A stretch of 64,000 nucleotides of DNA from Auriscalpium vulgare (lineage: Eukaryota; Basidiomycota; Agaricomycetes; Russulales; Auriscalpiaceae). The position numbers were made by a program, and so were the translations under genes. Positions 10,981-23,144 of this stretch are shown here, one piece after another. The notes beneath the pieces are model-generated. The model was given only the letters and a program-made list of their open reading frames with translations, did no database searches and was not told the origin of the DNA. The stretch lies in NCBI GenBank assembly GCA_019915015.1, contig JAHBBC010000005.1:1488001-1552000 (forward strand). The letters are read 5' to 3'. Positions within the stretch are counted from its first letter, which is position 1. Every line of letters starts with the position of its first letter.

Positions 10981-13381
10981 ATGGCAGCTCCCGGATATGC
11001 TGGGCTCTGGTCGTCTCTTCCTACACCGCTGACTGCTTGGATGTGAGTTCTTCTTTGGCGTGGAGTCTCCTGGATTTATGTCTTATGCAGGTTGGACGCC
11101 ATTCAAGCTCTGGGGCACACACAAATGACTCCAGTACAGGCGTCTGCTATACCTCTGTTCATGCGGAATAAAGACGTTGTTGTGGAGGCTGTCACCGGAT
11201 CCGGGAAGACCTTGGCTTTCGTGATACCCATCCTAGAGCGGCTCATCCGGCGCGAGAGTAGGCTTCGGAAGAATGAAGTCGGGGCTCTGGTTATCAGTCC
11301 TACAAGGTATGCTACGTCTCACTCAGAGGAGCCAATCGAGCGACAGCGCCGCATTATGTAGGGAGCTAGCGAACCAGATTCATTCAATCTTCGAATTCTT
11401 CCTGTCCTCCCAGCCCCAAAAACCTCCATCCTCTTCAACAGACACTGATCAATTAGTGGAAGAAGAGTGGATGCCGCCTGCCTTACTCTTGGTGTCCTCT
11501 TCCCAATCTTCGCCAGCGCAAGATGTCCAAAGATTTCTCGAGACAGGCGCAGATATCATTGTCGGCACACCAGGTCGCGTAGAGGAGTTTCTCTTAGGCA
11601 AGGGCGGGAACTCTGTGAATGTGAAGGAGCTCGAGATCCTTGTTCTGGACGAAGCGGATCGGTCAGTGTGTGCTTACTCTATTCTATAATGCCGTCTCAC
11701 CTGCGACGAAGCCTTTTGGATTTGGGCTTCCAACAGAGTCTGACTCGAATCCTCACGCACCTGCCAAAGCAGCGAAGAACGGGCCTCTTCAGTGCCACTA
11801 TGACAGACGCCGACGCGCTATCCGAGCTTGTTCGGGTCGGTTTGCGCAATCCTGCTAGGGTTGTGGTCAAAGTGCAGTCGAAGAAGTCTAAAAAGCTGAA
11901 GGGCGGTGGCGACGTACCCGTCACAATTGCAGAGCAGCGGATACCAGCATCGTAAGTGCTATTGCTCCTGAGCGATTGATGCGAACTTCAATGGCATTCG
12001 ACAGGCTCAAAATCTTCAGCCTGACTTGTCGTGCATCCGAGAAGCTCGTACAGCTCATACGCATCATTTCATATGAAACAAAGGAGCAGCTTGCATCGCG
12101 GTTCATCATCTACTTCGCAACCGGCGCATCTGTTGACCACTTCTACCGGGTTCGTCTACATCCCTGTCGCTATTCTCTGTCTGACCAATTCGATCCAGAT
12201 TCTCCCGCTGTTCCTACCAAAATCGGCGCAGTTTTTCTCCCTTCATGGCCATCTTCCACCTTCATCTAGAACCCGCACTCTGTCCACATTTGCTACATCG
12301 CAGTCGACGGCATCGGCGCCTGCGTTCCTCCTCGCGACGGATGTAGCAGCCAGGGGACTTGACGTCCCAGACGTGGACGTAGTCCTGCAATTCGATCCAC
12401 CCACAGATACCAAAGCCTTCCCACATAGATGTGGTCGCACGGCGCGTGCGGGCAAGAGTGGACGGGCTTGGGTACTGTTAGCTGGGCGCGAGCGCGAATA
12501 CGTCGGTGAGTCAGCTTCCTCGCTTGTGAACGGCCACGAATTTAGTTACCCGCAGACTTCCTGTCCGTGCGCAAGATCCCAGTCAATGACCATCCACCAT
12601 TTTCGGATCATGCAATCAGCCATGATGAACGGACGGATGATCCTGATGTCTCGTCGTATCTGTCAGTAATGAGGAAACATCTGCTGACTGATCGTGTGCT
12701 CCATGACAAGGTGGGTCTCAGATACCGTCGACAGACATCCTTACTCAAGCTGTCTCCATCAGGCAGCCAAGGCATTCGTATCTTTTGTTCAGGCATACAG
12801 CAAACATGAAGCCTCCTACATATTCAGAGTCAAGGACCTTGATCTGGTTGGAGTCGCTAAAAGTTATGGTCTTCTTCGCTTGCCCCGAATGCCGGAGCTC
12901 AGGAATGCGATGAAAGACGAGTGGTCTGACGCCGAAGTGGATGTGAGAATTATCGATCTCACGCAGTCACCTATACTGATGGTCTTTGTCGGCTTTATAG
13001 TGGGACTTATATGCCTACATGGACGAGGCTCAAGAAGCAAAGCGCCTGGTGTCACTTCAGGCGAAAGCAGACTCCCGCGCGAACGACCCTCCGAAGAAAG
13101 CTCCTGCAAAAAAGGCCGTGCCGTGGAGCAATCAGAATTCTAGGAAGGAAGAAAGGGAGAAAAGACGGGAGAAAAAAGATAGGAAGAAGAAATGGCTCGC
13201 CTCTCATACCCAAGGCGTTCCGGAGGAGCGACACAAAAGAGCACGGACTGATGTCAGTGACGATCAGAGCGGGTCTGACAACGACTGGGCCGAGGTCGCC
13301 CAGGAGGAACGTCTAGCAAAGAAGGTGAAGAAGGGACAGGTCACTCAGGCGCAGTTTGATGAGGTCTTTGCGGACTTATGA
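10981..13381 (+). CDS. SPB4: ATP-dependent DEAD-box RNA helicase SPB4 (DDX55 type)
   Basis: SPB4 is a nucleolar helicase needed for 60S ribosomal subunit maturation. The protein starts [20 protein letters not shown]; the first intron splits the next Met codon. Helicase motifs appear in order: Q motif [15 protein letters not shown], Walker [12 protein letters not shown], Ia PTR-ELANQI (split by an intron), [10 protein letters not shown], motif II VLDEADR (intron directly after it), motif III FSATM, motif [21 protein letters not shown], and motif [12 protein letters not shown]. The DDX55/SPB4-specific C-terminal extension follows ([40 protein letters not shown]). The end is a lysine-rich tail ([17 protein letters not shown]) with an acidic patch, and the protein finishes [11 protein letters not shown]. 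Several short introns. The CTD sequence separates it from other DEAD-box helicases. Confidence 0.9.
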
Positions 13382-13628
13382 GACGCCACACTGGTGATGC
13401 TGAGGTTCTTATCACGTCTTATCTCCTGGAAGTCCTTCTTTTTACTCATCACTGCCTGCAGTTGTCGTACTTTGTTGCTACATTTTGTGATCATCATGCT
13501 CGACAAACTCTTTTCGACCGCTGCAGCACCTCTGGCGATGAGAACAAGGGGTGCTGGCGCGGCGTTCTTTTATGGCGTCTCCCAAATAGGTCGGTCAGTG
13601 TACACGGACTGCCGTCATTTTGCCATGG

Positions 13629-13793
13629 TCATAGCACCTGACGCTGGCGTTGCACGCGCTCCTCGAAGAACGTTGCAGCCTTTCCCGAAGCTTCATCTGC
13701 AGCTTTTGCCTGCGTGCGGTCATATTTTATCTTATGCATGCTCCTCGGACGTCCCTGACCCAATCTTGGCATCGAACGTGCGCCAGGCGCCAT
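13629..13793 (-). CDS. Possible small basic protein (54 residues), hypothetical
   Basis: The 624-base gap between SPB4 and the phosphatase gene has one minus-strand ATG frame worth recording: ATG at 13793, TAG stop at 13629, 54 codons. The product begins MAPGARSMPRLGQG and contains KIKYDRTQAKAADEASGKAA and TFFEERVQRQRQVL, a charged helical-looking composition with protein-like codon use. The same frame stays open further upstream, so an earlier exon is possible. I do not recognise it. The opposite-strand frame covering the same bases starts at a CTG and looks like a shadow. Chance remains a realistic explanation at this length. Confidence 0.25.
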   Translation of the reverse strand: MAPGARSMPRLGQGRPRSMHKIKYDRTQAKAADEASGKAATFFEERVQRQRQVL

Positions 13794-14005
13794 CTTCGAT
13801 GTTAGTAGAGCCAACACATATACTACTCTCTTTGCGTCACTCGACTGCCCTGCAGGCGTTGCGGCAGTAGCGGGGCTCCTTGTCTCGATCACCTGCCTTT
13901 ATGTGACGTTCAGCTGTCCAACGTTCGACGTCAGACCGGCCTGAAGCTACTTAAGGACCCTTCGCATTGGGGCCTTTGCTGCACGGCCTACTAGTCATTG
14001 GCGCC

Positions 14006-17000
14006 ATGTTCAAACTTGCCTGTTTGTTAGCTTGGTCTGCAGCAGTAACAGCGCGTAGCCTTCTGGAGCGCAATTTGGCTTACAGATCTCCTTTCAACGA
14101 TCATCCTCAGGTGTGTTGATTCTGCACAGGCTTTCTCAAACAAAGTCATTTTACACTATGGCTTTCAGTTCGGTCACGACACGGCGGAGATACACACTCG
14201 ACATGTCCGGCACGCCCGAAGACAAGTGCAGGCTGCAGGCACTTTCGATGACGCCCATTATCCGACCTTCTATGGCGCTGACTTCAGCAATGTACGCCTC
14301 CATCATCCGCTTTCTTAAATCGTCCTTGAGCGGCGTTCCACAGAGTCCATTTGTTTGGAATGGCGGCCTGACTTTCACGCACTCTGGTATGCTGGCAATT
14401 GATTCTTACAGTCTCTACTAATATGCAACGCGGGCCTGTGCAGTGGCGAGCGTAAGCCACTAGCGTCTCTACTGTGCATCTGACCTGACTCCTTTTAGGG
14501 TGACCCTTTTGATACTTCAGTTCTTCTGTGGACCAGGGCAGTTCCCACAAGCGTGGTCGATGGATCCTCTCCGACCCCGGATCAGAGCGTTCCAGTCTGT
14601 GTTTCCTACAAAGTCTTCACCTCTGCTACACTTTCTGGCCATCCTGTCAACAGCGGCGAGGCATTTACTTCTTACGATGTTGACTTCACCGTGAAGGTCG
14701 ATGCGACGGGACTGATGGCCGATACGAAGTATTGGTACGTCTTCGCCGATTGCACAAATTCGGCGAGCACGAGCCCCACTGGCATGACCAGAACACTTTC
14801 TCATCCTGATAGTGCGTGTCTCCCCGACTCAGAATACTGGACATGCACCTTACGTCGTTTCAGCTCCTGCTCATCAAGTCAACGGAGGCAAGAACCTCAC
14901 GCTGGCGGTCTTTTCTTGTTCGCGATATCAAGATGGTAAGAGAAAACTTGCGGTGCTATGCCTTCCTGACGCTGCGAAGGTTACTTCAACGCTTACGGTT
15001 TCGCTGCCCACAATACGACCGCAGATGTCTTTGTACATCTTGGTGACTACGTGAGTGTTCATTCCTAATTGGTTACATATTAACTAAACGTCTATGAAGA
15101 TATATGAGTCGCTCGGGAGTGGGTAGGTGTCGAATTGCGTGACCATGATTAATTTCCATCAACTGGTGATTACAGAGCAAAGATAGGAAGAGAGACACTC
15201 GGGCGAGAGCTTGCGACCATCCATGATTACCGGCAACGACTTGCACAATATAGGACAGATGTTAGCCTGGTATTTGCTCATGAGACTGCACCGTGGATCA
15301 CAGTTTGGTAAGTACTACGCGTGTCCCATCCTGCCGTACTCACGTCTAGCAGGGTCAGTACAATGCTCCGTCTACTGTTGGGTATCCTAACCTATCTTGT
15401 CGCTGAATAGGATGACCATGAGGTTAGATTTTGTTCTTTATATCTGACAAACGATGGGAGCTGATTTCCATACCTAGGTTTCGGACAACTCCTGGAAGGC
15501 TGGCACGGCCGATTCCAACGACAGTACGATAGGTTGCGCTTTCTCGCCTTCTGGTGCCTGCTTCACAGATCGCAAGCTCGCCGCTGTTCGAGCATACCAC
15601 GAGTGGATGCCCATACGACAAGTTGACGTAGACGACAAGCTTCGCATTTGGCGGAATTTTCAGATTGGAAAGCTGTTGGTTAGTCTTGTTCAAGCCCCGT
15701 TGCCTTCGGCCCATTGAACGAGTCGGTCTGTTCTAGGACTTGACCATGCTTGACACGCGTAAGTATCGGGCTTCATGGCCAACTCCTAGTCCTTGCTGAT
15801 GAATATACAGGCAATTATGACCGTGATCTTACAGATGTAAATAATGTCTACTTTCTAGTGCTGGCATATTATTGACGTGCGAGGCTTGCTCCAGCTATAC
15901 TACAACACTGGTATGTGTTTTATGCTTGGCTCGTCTTCGGCTTGTACATGGCAGCATCAAACTGCATATAGAATGTACGTGCAGTGCACCACTTGGTTTT
16001 CATATCACCGATCCCTGAGTTACATCCAGACGTGAACACGATCGCGGACTTCGCCAACCGTTCTCTCATGGGCTTGCCTCAAGAAAATTGTGAGCCTCCT
16101 CTCTTCGTACTTGCCGTTGGATCTGAGAGACAATACATCCAGGGTTCCTCAACAGTCTGACAGAGTCACAATCGAGGGGCGCCATTTGGCGCGTGGTGGG
16201 GTATATTGACACCATACGTTTTTCGCAGCTCGCTCAACGGGATCCTCGACAGGCAGCAGATCGTTTTCACTCAACTCAACGAGGGCGGCGCTTGTAAGTA
16301 CTCCCCATACTGTATCACTTCGCGTCTAACACGGTAGCCTTATAGTCGACTTGGTGCGACCAGTTTGGGCTTATGCATGATACACGATTCTGACGCCTTA
16401 CAGGACGCATGGGACGGATACCGTGCCAACCGCCAGCGCGTCCTCGATCACATCCGCACCGGTCGCATAGACAACACTGTCATCCTCTCCGGCGACAGCC
16501 ATGCGAACTGGGCGTCCGATTTAGCTTGTGAGCCTCCTTTGTGAAATATTTCAGACCTTTATCTCATTCCATGAAGACCCGAATGATACGACGAAGTACA
16601 TCTTCTTACAATTCCTGCGCCACCCGGCGAACTAATTGACTGTTTCTCCTAGCTATGACTCCGCCACGGGCAAGGGTGGTCTCGGTGTCGAGTTTGCAGG
16701 CACAGCTGTGACCTCGAGCTCTTCCTTTGGCACAGGAATATCGCCCGCGGCCGCCAACAACATCTCTGAAGTCCTGGTCGCTGTGAACGACGACCTTCAG
16801 TGGAGCGAGGGCTCGTACCGCGGGTTCTTCACGCTGACGATCAACCCATCGTCTCTCACCGCGACTTACTATGCCATGAACAATATCAGTACGTCACTTG
16901 CTGGCTTTGCGAGTCGCAGATCTAAGCCCTCGATAGGCTCTCCCAACCTCGACGGCTTCGCAAGTGCACAGTTCGTTGTTGAACCAGGTCGGTCGCAGGG

Positions 17001-17117
17001 GTCTTCGCATACACGCTGCGACTCAAAACTTCTGCAGGTGCTAACAAAATTAAGCGTCCCGTCGCCAGCGGGCAAGTGAACGCTGGAGTCTTGAAGAGTA
17101 GTGTTGTCAAGGCATGA
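14006..17117 (+). CDS. Secreted PhoD-like alkaline phosphatase/phosphodiesterase
   Basis: PhoD-type enzymes are metallophosphoesterases that release phosphate from mono- or diesters. The ATG at 14006 opens a signal peptide (MFKLACLLAWSAAVTA). Family motifs come in order over many small exons: TFTHSVASGDP, WTRAVPTSVVDG, the D-containing block VFVHLGDY joined to IYESL, WDDHEVSDNSWKAG, LTMLDTRNYDRD, and the C-terminal metal-binding block VILSGDSHANWASDL. The last conserved segment, GKGGLGVEFAGTAVTSSS, is followed by SEGSYRGFFTLTINPSSLTA. The stop is TGA at 17115-17117. At least a dozen introns cut the gene, some flanking exons under 60 bases, so an automatic model could easily be wrong. All metal-ligand motifs I looked for are present. 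The role in phosphate scavenging is inferred from the signal peptide and family. Confidence 0.8.
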
Positions 17118-17313
17118 GTACTTGAGTAGCACACTTTTCTTTTGATGCCTTACAGAATACACCCTCAAGATGAGAGAGAAATATGCTTTGATTGTTCTAC
17201 TGTCAACGCGCAATGATAGCTAACCTACAAATGAACAAGAAACACGTATTACTTTTGAGGATACATAAGTCCGAGCATGAGATACCGAGCAAAGACGACA
17301 ACGCGCGACCACC

Positions 17314-18059
17314 TTAGTCGACCTCCTCGACACTGGGTCCGTCCTCGCCACCAGCGCCGGGGAAGCCACCAGGTGCACCTCCTGGCGCACCTCCGGGGAA
17401 GCCGCCGGGTGCGCCACCGGGTGCACCGCCAGCGCTGTACAGCTTCTGCATGATGGGGCTAGAAGACGAGGATGTTAGCATAGCTATTCATTGCGAGAAG
17501 GCGCTTGAAGACTTACTTTGCAACTGCCTCGAGCTCCTTCTGCTTCTCAGCGTACTCCTCGACGGAGCCCTCTTGTGATGCGTCGAGCCACGAGATGGTC
17601 TCGTTGACCAGCGCCTCGAGCTTCGCCTTGTCAGCAGCCTCGAACTTGTCGGCGAGCTTCTCGTCGGTCAAGGAGTTGCGGAGGTTGTAGGCGTACGACT
17701 CTAGGCCGTTCTTGGCGGTGATGCGGCTCGCGGCAGCCTCGTCCTCAGCTGTAGCAAGAGTATACCGTTAGCATCGGAAGCGATACAACAGGCGAAGGGG
17801 TACTTACCCTTGTACTTCTCGGCATCGTTGACCATGCGCTCAATCTCCTCCTTCGACAGGCGGCCCTTATCGTTGGTGATCGTGATGCGGTTCGACTTGC
17901 CGGTTGTCTTATCGGAAGCCGACACGTTGAGGATACCGTTCGCATCGATGTCGAAGGTGACCTCAACCTGAGGAACACCACGCGGCGCCGGGGGAATGCC
18001 GGAAAGCTCGAACTTGCCGAGGAGGTTGTTATCCTTGGTGCGGGCGCGCTCGCCCTCGT

Positions 18060-18090
<31 letters not shown>

Positions 18091-19605
18091 TGAGTACGTC
18101 GAGAAAATCTCCGACTTCTTCGTGGGCACGGTCGTGTTGCGCTTGATGAGGGCGGTCATGACACCACCAGCGGTCTCGATACTGTATAACAATGATCAGT
18201 ACCGAGAAATATCATGATATTACGACGACTTACCCAAGGGACAAGGGAGCAACATCAAGGAGGAGGAGATCTTGCGTCTTCTCGGAGGTGTCTCCGGACA
18301 GGATGGCAGCCTGGACAGCGGCACCATAGGCGACGGCCTCGTCGGGGTTGATGCTCTTGTTGGGCTCCTTGCCGTTGAAGAAGTCGGACACGAGCTTGAC
18401 AATGCGAGGGATACGAGTGGAGCCACCAACGAGGACGATCTCGTGGACGTTCGCCTTGTCGATCTTCGAGTCACGGAGGACCTTCTCGACGGGCTCGAGA
18501 GTGCCGCGGAAGAGATCCTGGCACAACTCCTCGAAGCGGGCACGAGTGAGGGAGGTGTAGAAGTCGATGCCCTCGAAGAGCGAGTCGATCTCGATGGAGG
18601 TCTGGGTGGCGGAGGAGAGAGTGCGCTTGGCACGCTCGCAAGCGGTGCGCAGACGACGGAGGGCGCGCATGTTCACGGACAGATCCTTCTTGAACTTGCG
18701 CTTGAACTCCTGCACGAAGTGGTTGACGAGGCGGTTGTCGAAGTCCTCACCGCCCAAGTGGGTGTCTCCTGCGGTCGCCTTCACCTCGAAGATGCCCTCC
18801 TCAATGGTCAGGAGAGAGACATCGAAGGTTCCTCCACCAAGATCGAAGATGAGCACGTTGCGCTCGCCAATGACCTTCTTGTCGAGACCGTACGCGATGG
18901 CCGCAGCTGTGGGCTCGTTGATGATACGGAGGACATTGAGTCCCGAGATCGTGCCGGCATCCTTGGTCGCCTGGCGCTGCGAGTCGTTGAAGTACGCAGG
19001 GACTGTGACGACGGCGTTGTTGATCGTGCCACCGAGGTACGCCTCGGCAGTCTCCTTCATCTTCAGGAGGACCATGGATGAGACCTCCTCAGGCGACTAG
19101 AAAGACGGGAGTTAGTATGGCACGTCAAAATACTCGATCAGAATCACTCACAAATTCCTTGTCCTCGCCACGGTATGAGACGCGCACATACGGCTTGCCG
19201 CCCTTGGAAAAGACCTTGAAGGGGAAGTGCTTCATATCGGCCTGCACCTCGGCATCGTCGAACTTGCGACCGATGAGACGCTTAGCGTCGAAAACGCTGT
19301 CGAGATGTCAATAACGCGATGATAATGAAAATGGCAAGCCACATACGTATTGTGCGGGTTCATCGCGACTTGGTTCTTCGCAGCATCGCCGATCAGACGC
19401 TCATTGTCGGAGAATGAGACATAGGATGGCGTGGTCCGGTTGCCCTGGTCGTTCGCGATGATCTCAACGCGATCGTTTTGCCAGACACCGACGCATCTAA
19501 GAGGCGTGGAAAAGAGGTCAGCTCCAGGCGCGTTTATCCATCGAAAAAAGGCACATACGAGTAGGTGGTGCCGAGATCGATACCAATGGCTTTTGATGAA
19601 GACAT
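17314..19605 (-). CDS. Cytosolic HSP70 chaperone (SSA type)
   Basis: This is the ATP-driven chaperone for folding nascent and stressed proteins. It starts at 19605 with [16 protein letters not shown] and shows the phosphate-binding loop, then [47 protein letters not shown], the second signature [14 protein letters not shown], the third signature [13 protein letters not shown], and the linker/substrate-domain region [20 protein letters not shown]. After the lid it has Gly/Pro repeats ([14 protein letters not shown], repeated) and ends in EEVD, the TPR-cochaperone tail that marks the cytosolic and nuclear form. The stop is TAA at 17314-17316. About seven short introns, unusual for a heat-induced gene if compared with animal HSP70, but common in basidiomycete SSA genes. 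The promoter has a TATA box and heat-shock elements (separate entries). Confidence 0.97.
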
Positions 19606-19703
19606 GGCGAGATGGGCGAGATGAGATGGTTTGTTAGGAAGGGTCGAGTACGACGAGGAGAAGGAAGAAAAAAAGGTGAGGAGGGCTAGGGGGCGGGGCG
19701 AAT

Positions 19704-19711
19704 CTTTTATA
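19704..19711 (-). promoter_or_regulatory. TATA box of HSP70
   Basis: On the minus strand this reads TATAAAAG, about 100 bases before the HSP70 start codon at 19605, the right strand and distance for a strong core promoter. It sits just downstream of the heat-shock element at 19731-19745. Confidence 0.6.
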
Positions 19712-19730
19712 CGCCATGTTGTTCTGCGCA

Positions 19731-19745
19731 GTTCTAGGACATTCC
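19731..19745. promoter_or_regulatory. Heat-shock element, three pentamer units (one mismatch)
   Basis: The plus strand reads gTTCt aGGAc aTTCc, three head-to-tail inverted nTTCn/nGAAn units in register, with GGA in place of GAA in the middle. It lies about 20 bases upstream of the HSP70 TATA box, a position suited to HSF trimer binding. Confidence 0.5.
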
Positions 19746-19852
19746 TTCACCCTTCGACCACCTTCCACTATTATCTACCCGGCGCTAATCGCTCCATCGC
19801 CACCGAGCTTCACAGCCACCGCCGCGCGTTCGATCCCGAGCCCTCGCGCTCT

Positions 19853-19860
19853 TTCCAGAA
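19853..19860. promoter_or_regulatory. Second, two-unit heat-shock half element
   Basis: TTCCAGAA is a perfect TTCnnGAA pair about 250 bases upstream of the HSP70 ATG. Two units are weak alone but could act with the proximal element. The rest of the 809-base gap 19606-20414 holds the remaining HSP70 promoter and the 3' flank of the PP2A gene; no further gene is visible in it. Confidence 0.35.
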
Positions 19861-20414
19861 TTCACGCGTAAACAGCACAGTTCCGAAAGAGTGTGTTGCG
19901 GCAAGTAGGTATGATGATATTCGACTGGGTTTTCTACAGCAAGTAGCGGCGATGCATGTGCGACACGAATAAGCGACACGCCCGCCATCCGTGTACATCT
20001 GACAGATTGACTCCGTAGTGAAAACAAGCTGGCACACTGACGAATGCTTTTCAAACGTAACAAAATCGCTAGCGATAGGGAAGTAGAGTAAGGAGCAATA
20101 CAAAACAGAAAATACCGTCCGTCGTGACCAGTTCAAGGTGTGTGGGGCGCGGGCCCGCATGTACTGCACCCGCACTAGGCTGGATGCGGCGGATCGTCGA
20201 GACTGCGGTGTGATTGAAGATCGTGCAATACTGTTGGATCAACTAAGGGTTTCACAGCATCAGAACACGATCACGCTGGACTCAAGGTGAAGCACGGATG
20301 CTGACCTGGCAGAACACTTTTCCTGCGCACATGGGGACCTGCAGACACGGGGGATGGCTCGGAGGATGCGATCTCGGGTAACGGACGCTATACAGAATAC
20401 AATATATTAGTCGT

Positions 20415-22702
20415 TCAGCCAAACACTTGCAACGGCTTCATTCCACTAACGTCCAGGCCTGGATCTGCCATCGGCACGCGCTCAATCCCACTTTCGTCTA
20501 GCTCATGCGGCATCCCCCCATCGATAGACACAGCACTAAGATCCAACGCAAGGTGGTCGACGATGTCTGGGTCTTCCAGGGGTGTCGTCGGAGGTGGCTG
20601 AGGCTCATCTTGTTCGAAGCCTTCAGGCAGATGACCATGGGCGTTCTCAACGGCGCGCGACCGCAGCTTCTTCCAACCCTCGTACCGGTCAATGGCATGC
20701 TGCCGCTCGCTGAGAGATATGTTAGCAAGGGCGCTCAAGCGGAATGAGGGCGTCGCGTACTCGATACGTCGCTGCTTGTACTGCTGCATGGTCTCGTCGA
20801 ACAGGTCGGGGTTGAGTTCCATGAAGAGCTTGAGCGCATTGTACACCATCCCGTGGATCGTCCTGCAGAGATTGTTCATGGACACATGCATGTGAAGGAC
20901 GCGGCGAACTCACCGATTCCAGTGAGATTTGGAATTTTGATACAAAGCAGGGAAGACGATGGGCAAGATGACAGGCATGTTATCGCTCATGAGGTTGACG
21001 ATATACTCGTTGTTCCAGTAATACAACGCGCGTTCGGCGACTTGGAAATGCTGGCTGTTGATGCAACGAGCCAGCTGCTGGAACAGCGGCACCTGTATCT
21101 TCTGAAACTCGGTGGGGTCGATGACGTCCAAGATTTCTTCCACCTCGCTCAAGAACATGACCTCCTTAGGGGAGTTGACCTTAGGCCAATACTTGAGAAG
21201 GCCGAGCGCGACCTCCTCGGCGAGTGCGCCGTCCTTCTCCAAGAATTGTACCACGCAGTACGCCAGTTGTGGATGGTACATTGACAAGCTCTTCACCTTG
21301 TGCAAGGGGATGAGGGCGCGCATGAGGAAGGTCTTGTGCTCCTCCTTGAGTGGGAGCGCGAAGCCGTTAATGATAGAGCCCAGGATCTCCAGGAGTTCCG
21401 CGATCCCGTTGTGTCGCTCAGTCTCGTAGATGAAGTGGTAGAAGACGTTGTTGATCGACCGTCGGATTGGGGCGCGGAGGTTGAGGAACTTCCCGTAGAT
21501 TCGGTGCAGCGTCGTCTTCAAGAAATCGCGCTCTCGCGGGTCTTCAGAGTCGAACAGCTCGAGAAGGTTGAGGACAAAGGACTGGTCTATGTAACGCTTG
21601 GCGAGATTGGTGTTGAAGTCAGGGCTCTCGACGAAGCGCAGGAAGAACTCGTAGACTATCTTCAGATGCGGCCAAGCCAGTTCGAGAACCGGCTCGTCTT
21701 CCTCCGGATCGAAGGCATCGCCGGTAGGGTTCACGGGAGGGGGTATGGAGCGGAAGAGGTTGGTCGCAAACTAGGGAGAGGTGTAAGCATCGGAGCGCGT
21801 AGGAAAGAACTTTCCGCGACGCACCATCTTGACAACCTCGGGGTATATGTTCTCTGTAATAATACCTCGTTGGGTGGTAATGTACTCTAACATTTCGTGA
21901 AGGGTTTGTGCTTTTATTTGCTTGCCCTTGAGCTCAGAGCTGGCGTCATTGAAATCGAAGAGGACGTGACATTGATGAAGTTTCTTGATGAAGAGTAGAG
22001 GACGCTCGCTAGGAGGCGTTTCTAGGGAGGTACATGAGAAGGTGCGATCGAAATTGTGCAGGGAAGGGGATGAGATTTACGAACCCATGAAGGGGGGTAG
22101 CCGCTCGATCTCCACCTTCTCGGTGACGACGAATCGACTGCTCCTCTGCTTTCTTGGCGGTTTTCCAACCATAGGAATGGTGTCCTTGGGTCCCTGGCGA
22201 AGGCGATTTATATTGCGCGGGGGCGTCGCAGAGCCGCCGGGCTCCAGGCCCAGTGACAGTCTCTCTGGGGAGCCAAAGCTCCCAGAGCGCGCAGGCGGCT
22301 CCGGATCGGAGCTGACGACGACGATGGGGGGCGCTGGGGACGGCCTGTCGGTCGGATATTTGCCCCCAGGGGCGGGCCCGGCTGCATGGCCGGGCGAAAG
22401 GGAGCGAGAGGAAGGCGTGGATGTCTGTGAGGGCGGGAGAGAGTGGTTGCTGCCGTTGTTCCCTGCAATGTTAGAGAGGCTGGCCGCGGCCGAAGAGGCG
22501 GGTTGAGGTAAAGGCTTGGATGTATTGAGAGGTAGTACAGACTGCGGTGTGGGAGAGACGTTGCTCGCAGGCTTAGGATCCTTGTTCTTGGAGGAGCTGG
22601 AGTCCTTTCCCCTGAGCTGGGCAGAAAGGTAAGGAGGATGAGCAGACGAGTGGATACGGACGGTCGGACGATAAGTACCAGGGATTTCTTGAAGCTTTTC
22701 AT
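20415..22702 (-). CDS. RTS1: Protein phosphatase 2A regulatory subunit B56 (RTS1 type)
   Basis: B56 subunits target the PP2A catalytic/scaffold core to substrates, for example in cell-cycle and stress control. The ATG at 22702 gives MKSFKKSL, joined by an intron to [19 protein letters not shown]; a longer upstream reading has no support. The N-terminal region is Ser/Pro-rich. The B56 core begins near [12 protein letters not shown] and VEIERLPPF and includes [95 protein letters not shown] and [14 protein letters not shown], all diagnostic. The last conserved block is [20 protein letters not shown], then an acidic tail ends [12 protein letters not shown] at 20415. The family is extremely conserved, so the call is firm. 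Confidence 0.95.
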
Positions 22703-23144
22703 GGCCGACGGGGAGGATCAGACGTATCCCGCGCGCTGCAGGACGTCGCGGGCGACTGGCGAGGAGAGATGCTGGCAGGGTGGCGAGGCTTGGGTTTGGT
22801 CGAATCGATGGTGGACGCGAACCCGCGTGGACTCCGTGACGCTCACCGTGACACGCGTTCCCTCTGTCACGCTCCCGACACCGTTCCACACCGCTACCAC
22901 CGCTGTCCCCGCTGCCCGCCCGTCTCTCTCTGTCTTCTTCGTCGACGGTGGTGTTGACGCCGCCTTTTCCTCTGTTTCTGCCCGACCGCAGCCCCGCCCA
23001 CATCGGGTCCAGCCCAATTCTAATTATAAATTCCGCATAAATAAAGCCAAGCACGCGCAGGCACGCGCGCGCTTTCAGCATCGGTTCCCCAACTGTCTTG
23101 GCCTCCATCTTCCCTTCCACTATCTGTACTACCCATCGTGCGAC
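22703..23144. other. Divergent promoter region, RTS1 and the 23.1-kb gene
   Basis: This 442-base gap separates two genes read outward. It is GC-rich with an AT-rich patch near 23020-23050 (AATTATAAATTCC, then AATAAATA). A long plus frame crosses it, but its only justification is GC bias. No gene is supported here. Confidence 0.5.

Noticed and set aside
13394..13870. Plus-strand frame of 158 codons after SPB4
   Set aside because: Starts at CTG, hydrophobic then low-complexity, and is opposite a more protein-like minus-strand ORF. A membrane protein was considered but there is no conserved pattern.
18272..19081. Long plus-strand frame (269 codons) across HSP70
   Set aside because: It lies exactly antisense to conserved HSP70 exons. 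Strong codon bias in HSP70 is well known to create open antisense frames, and the product has no motif.
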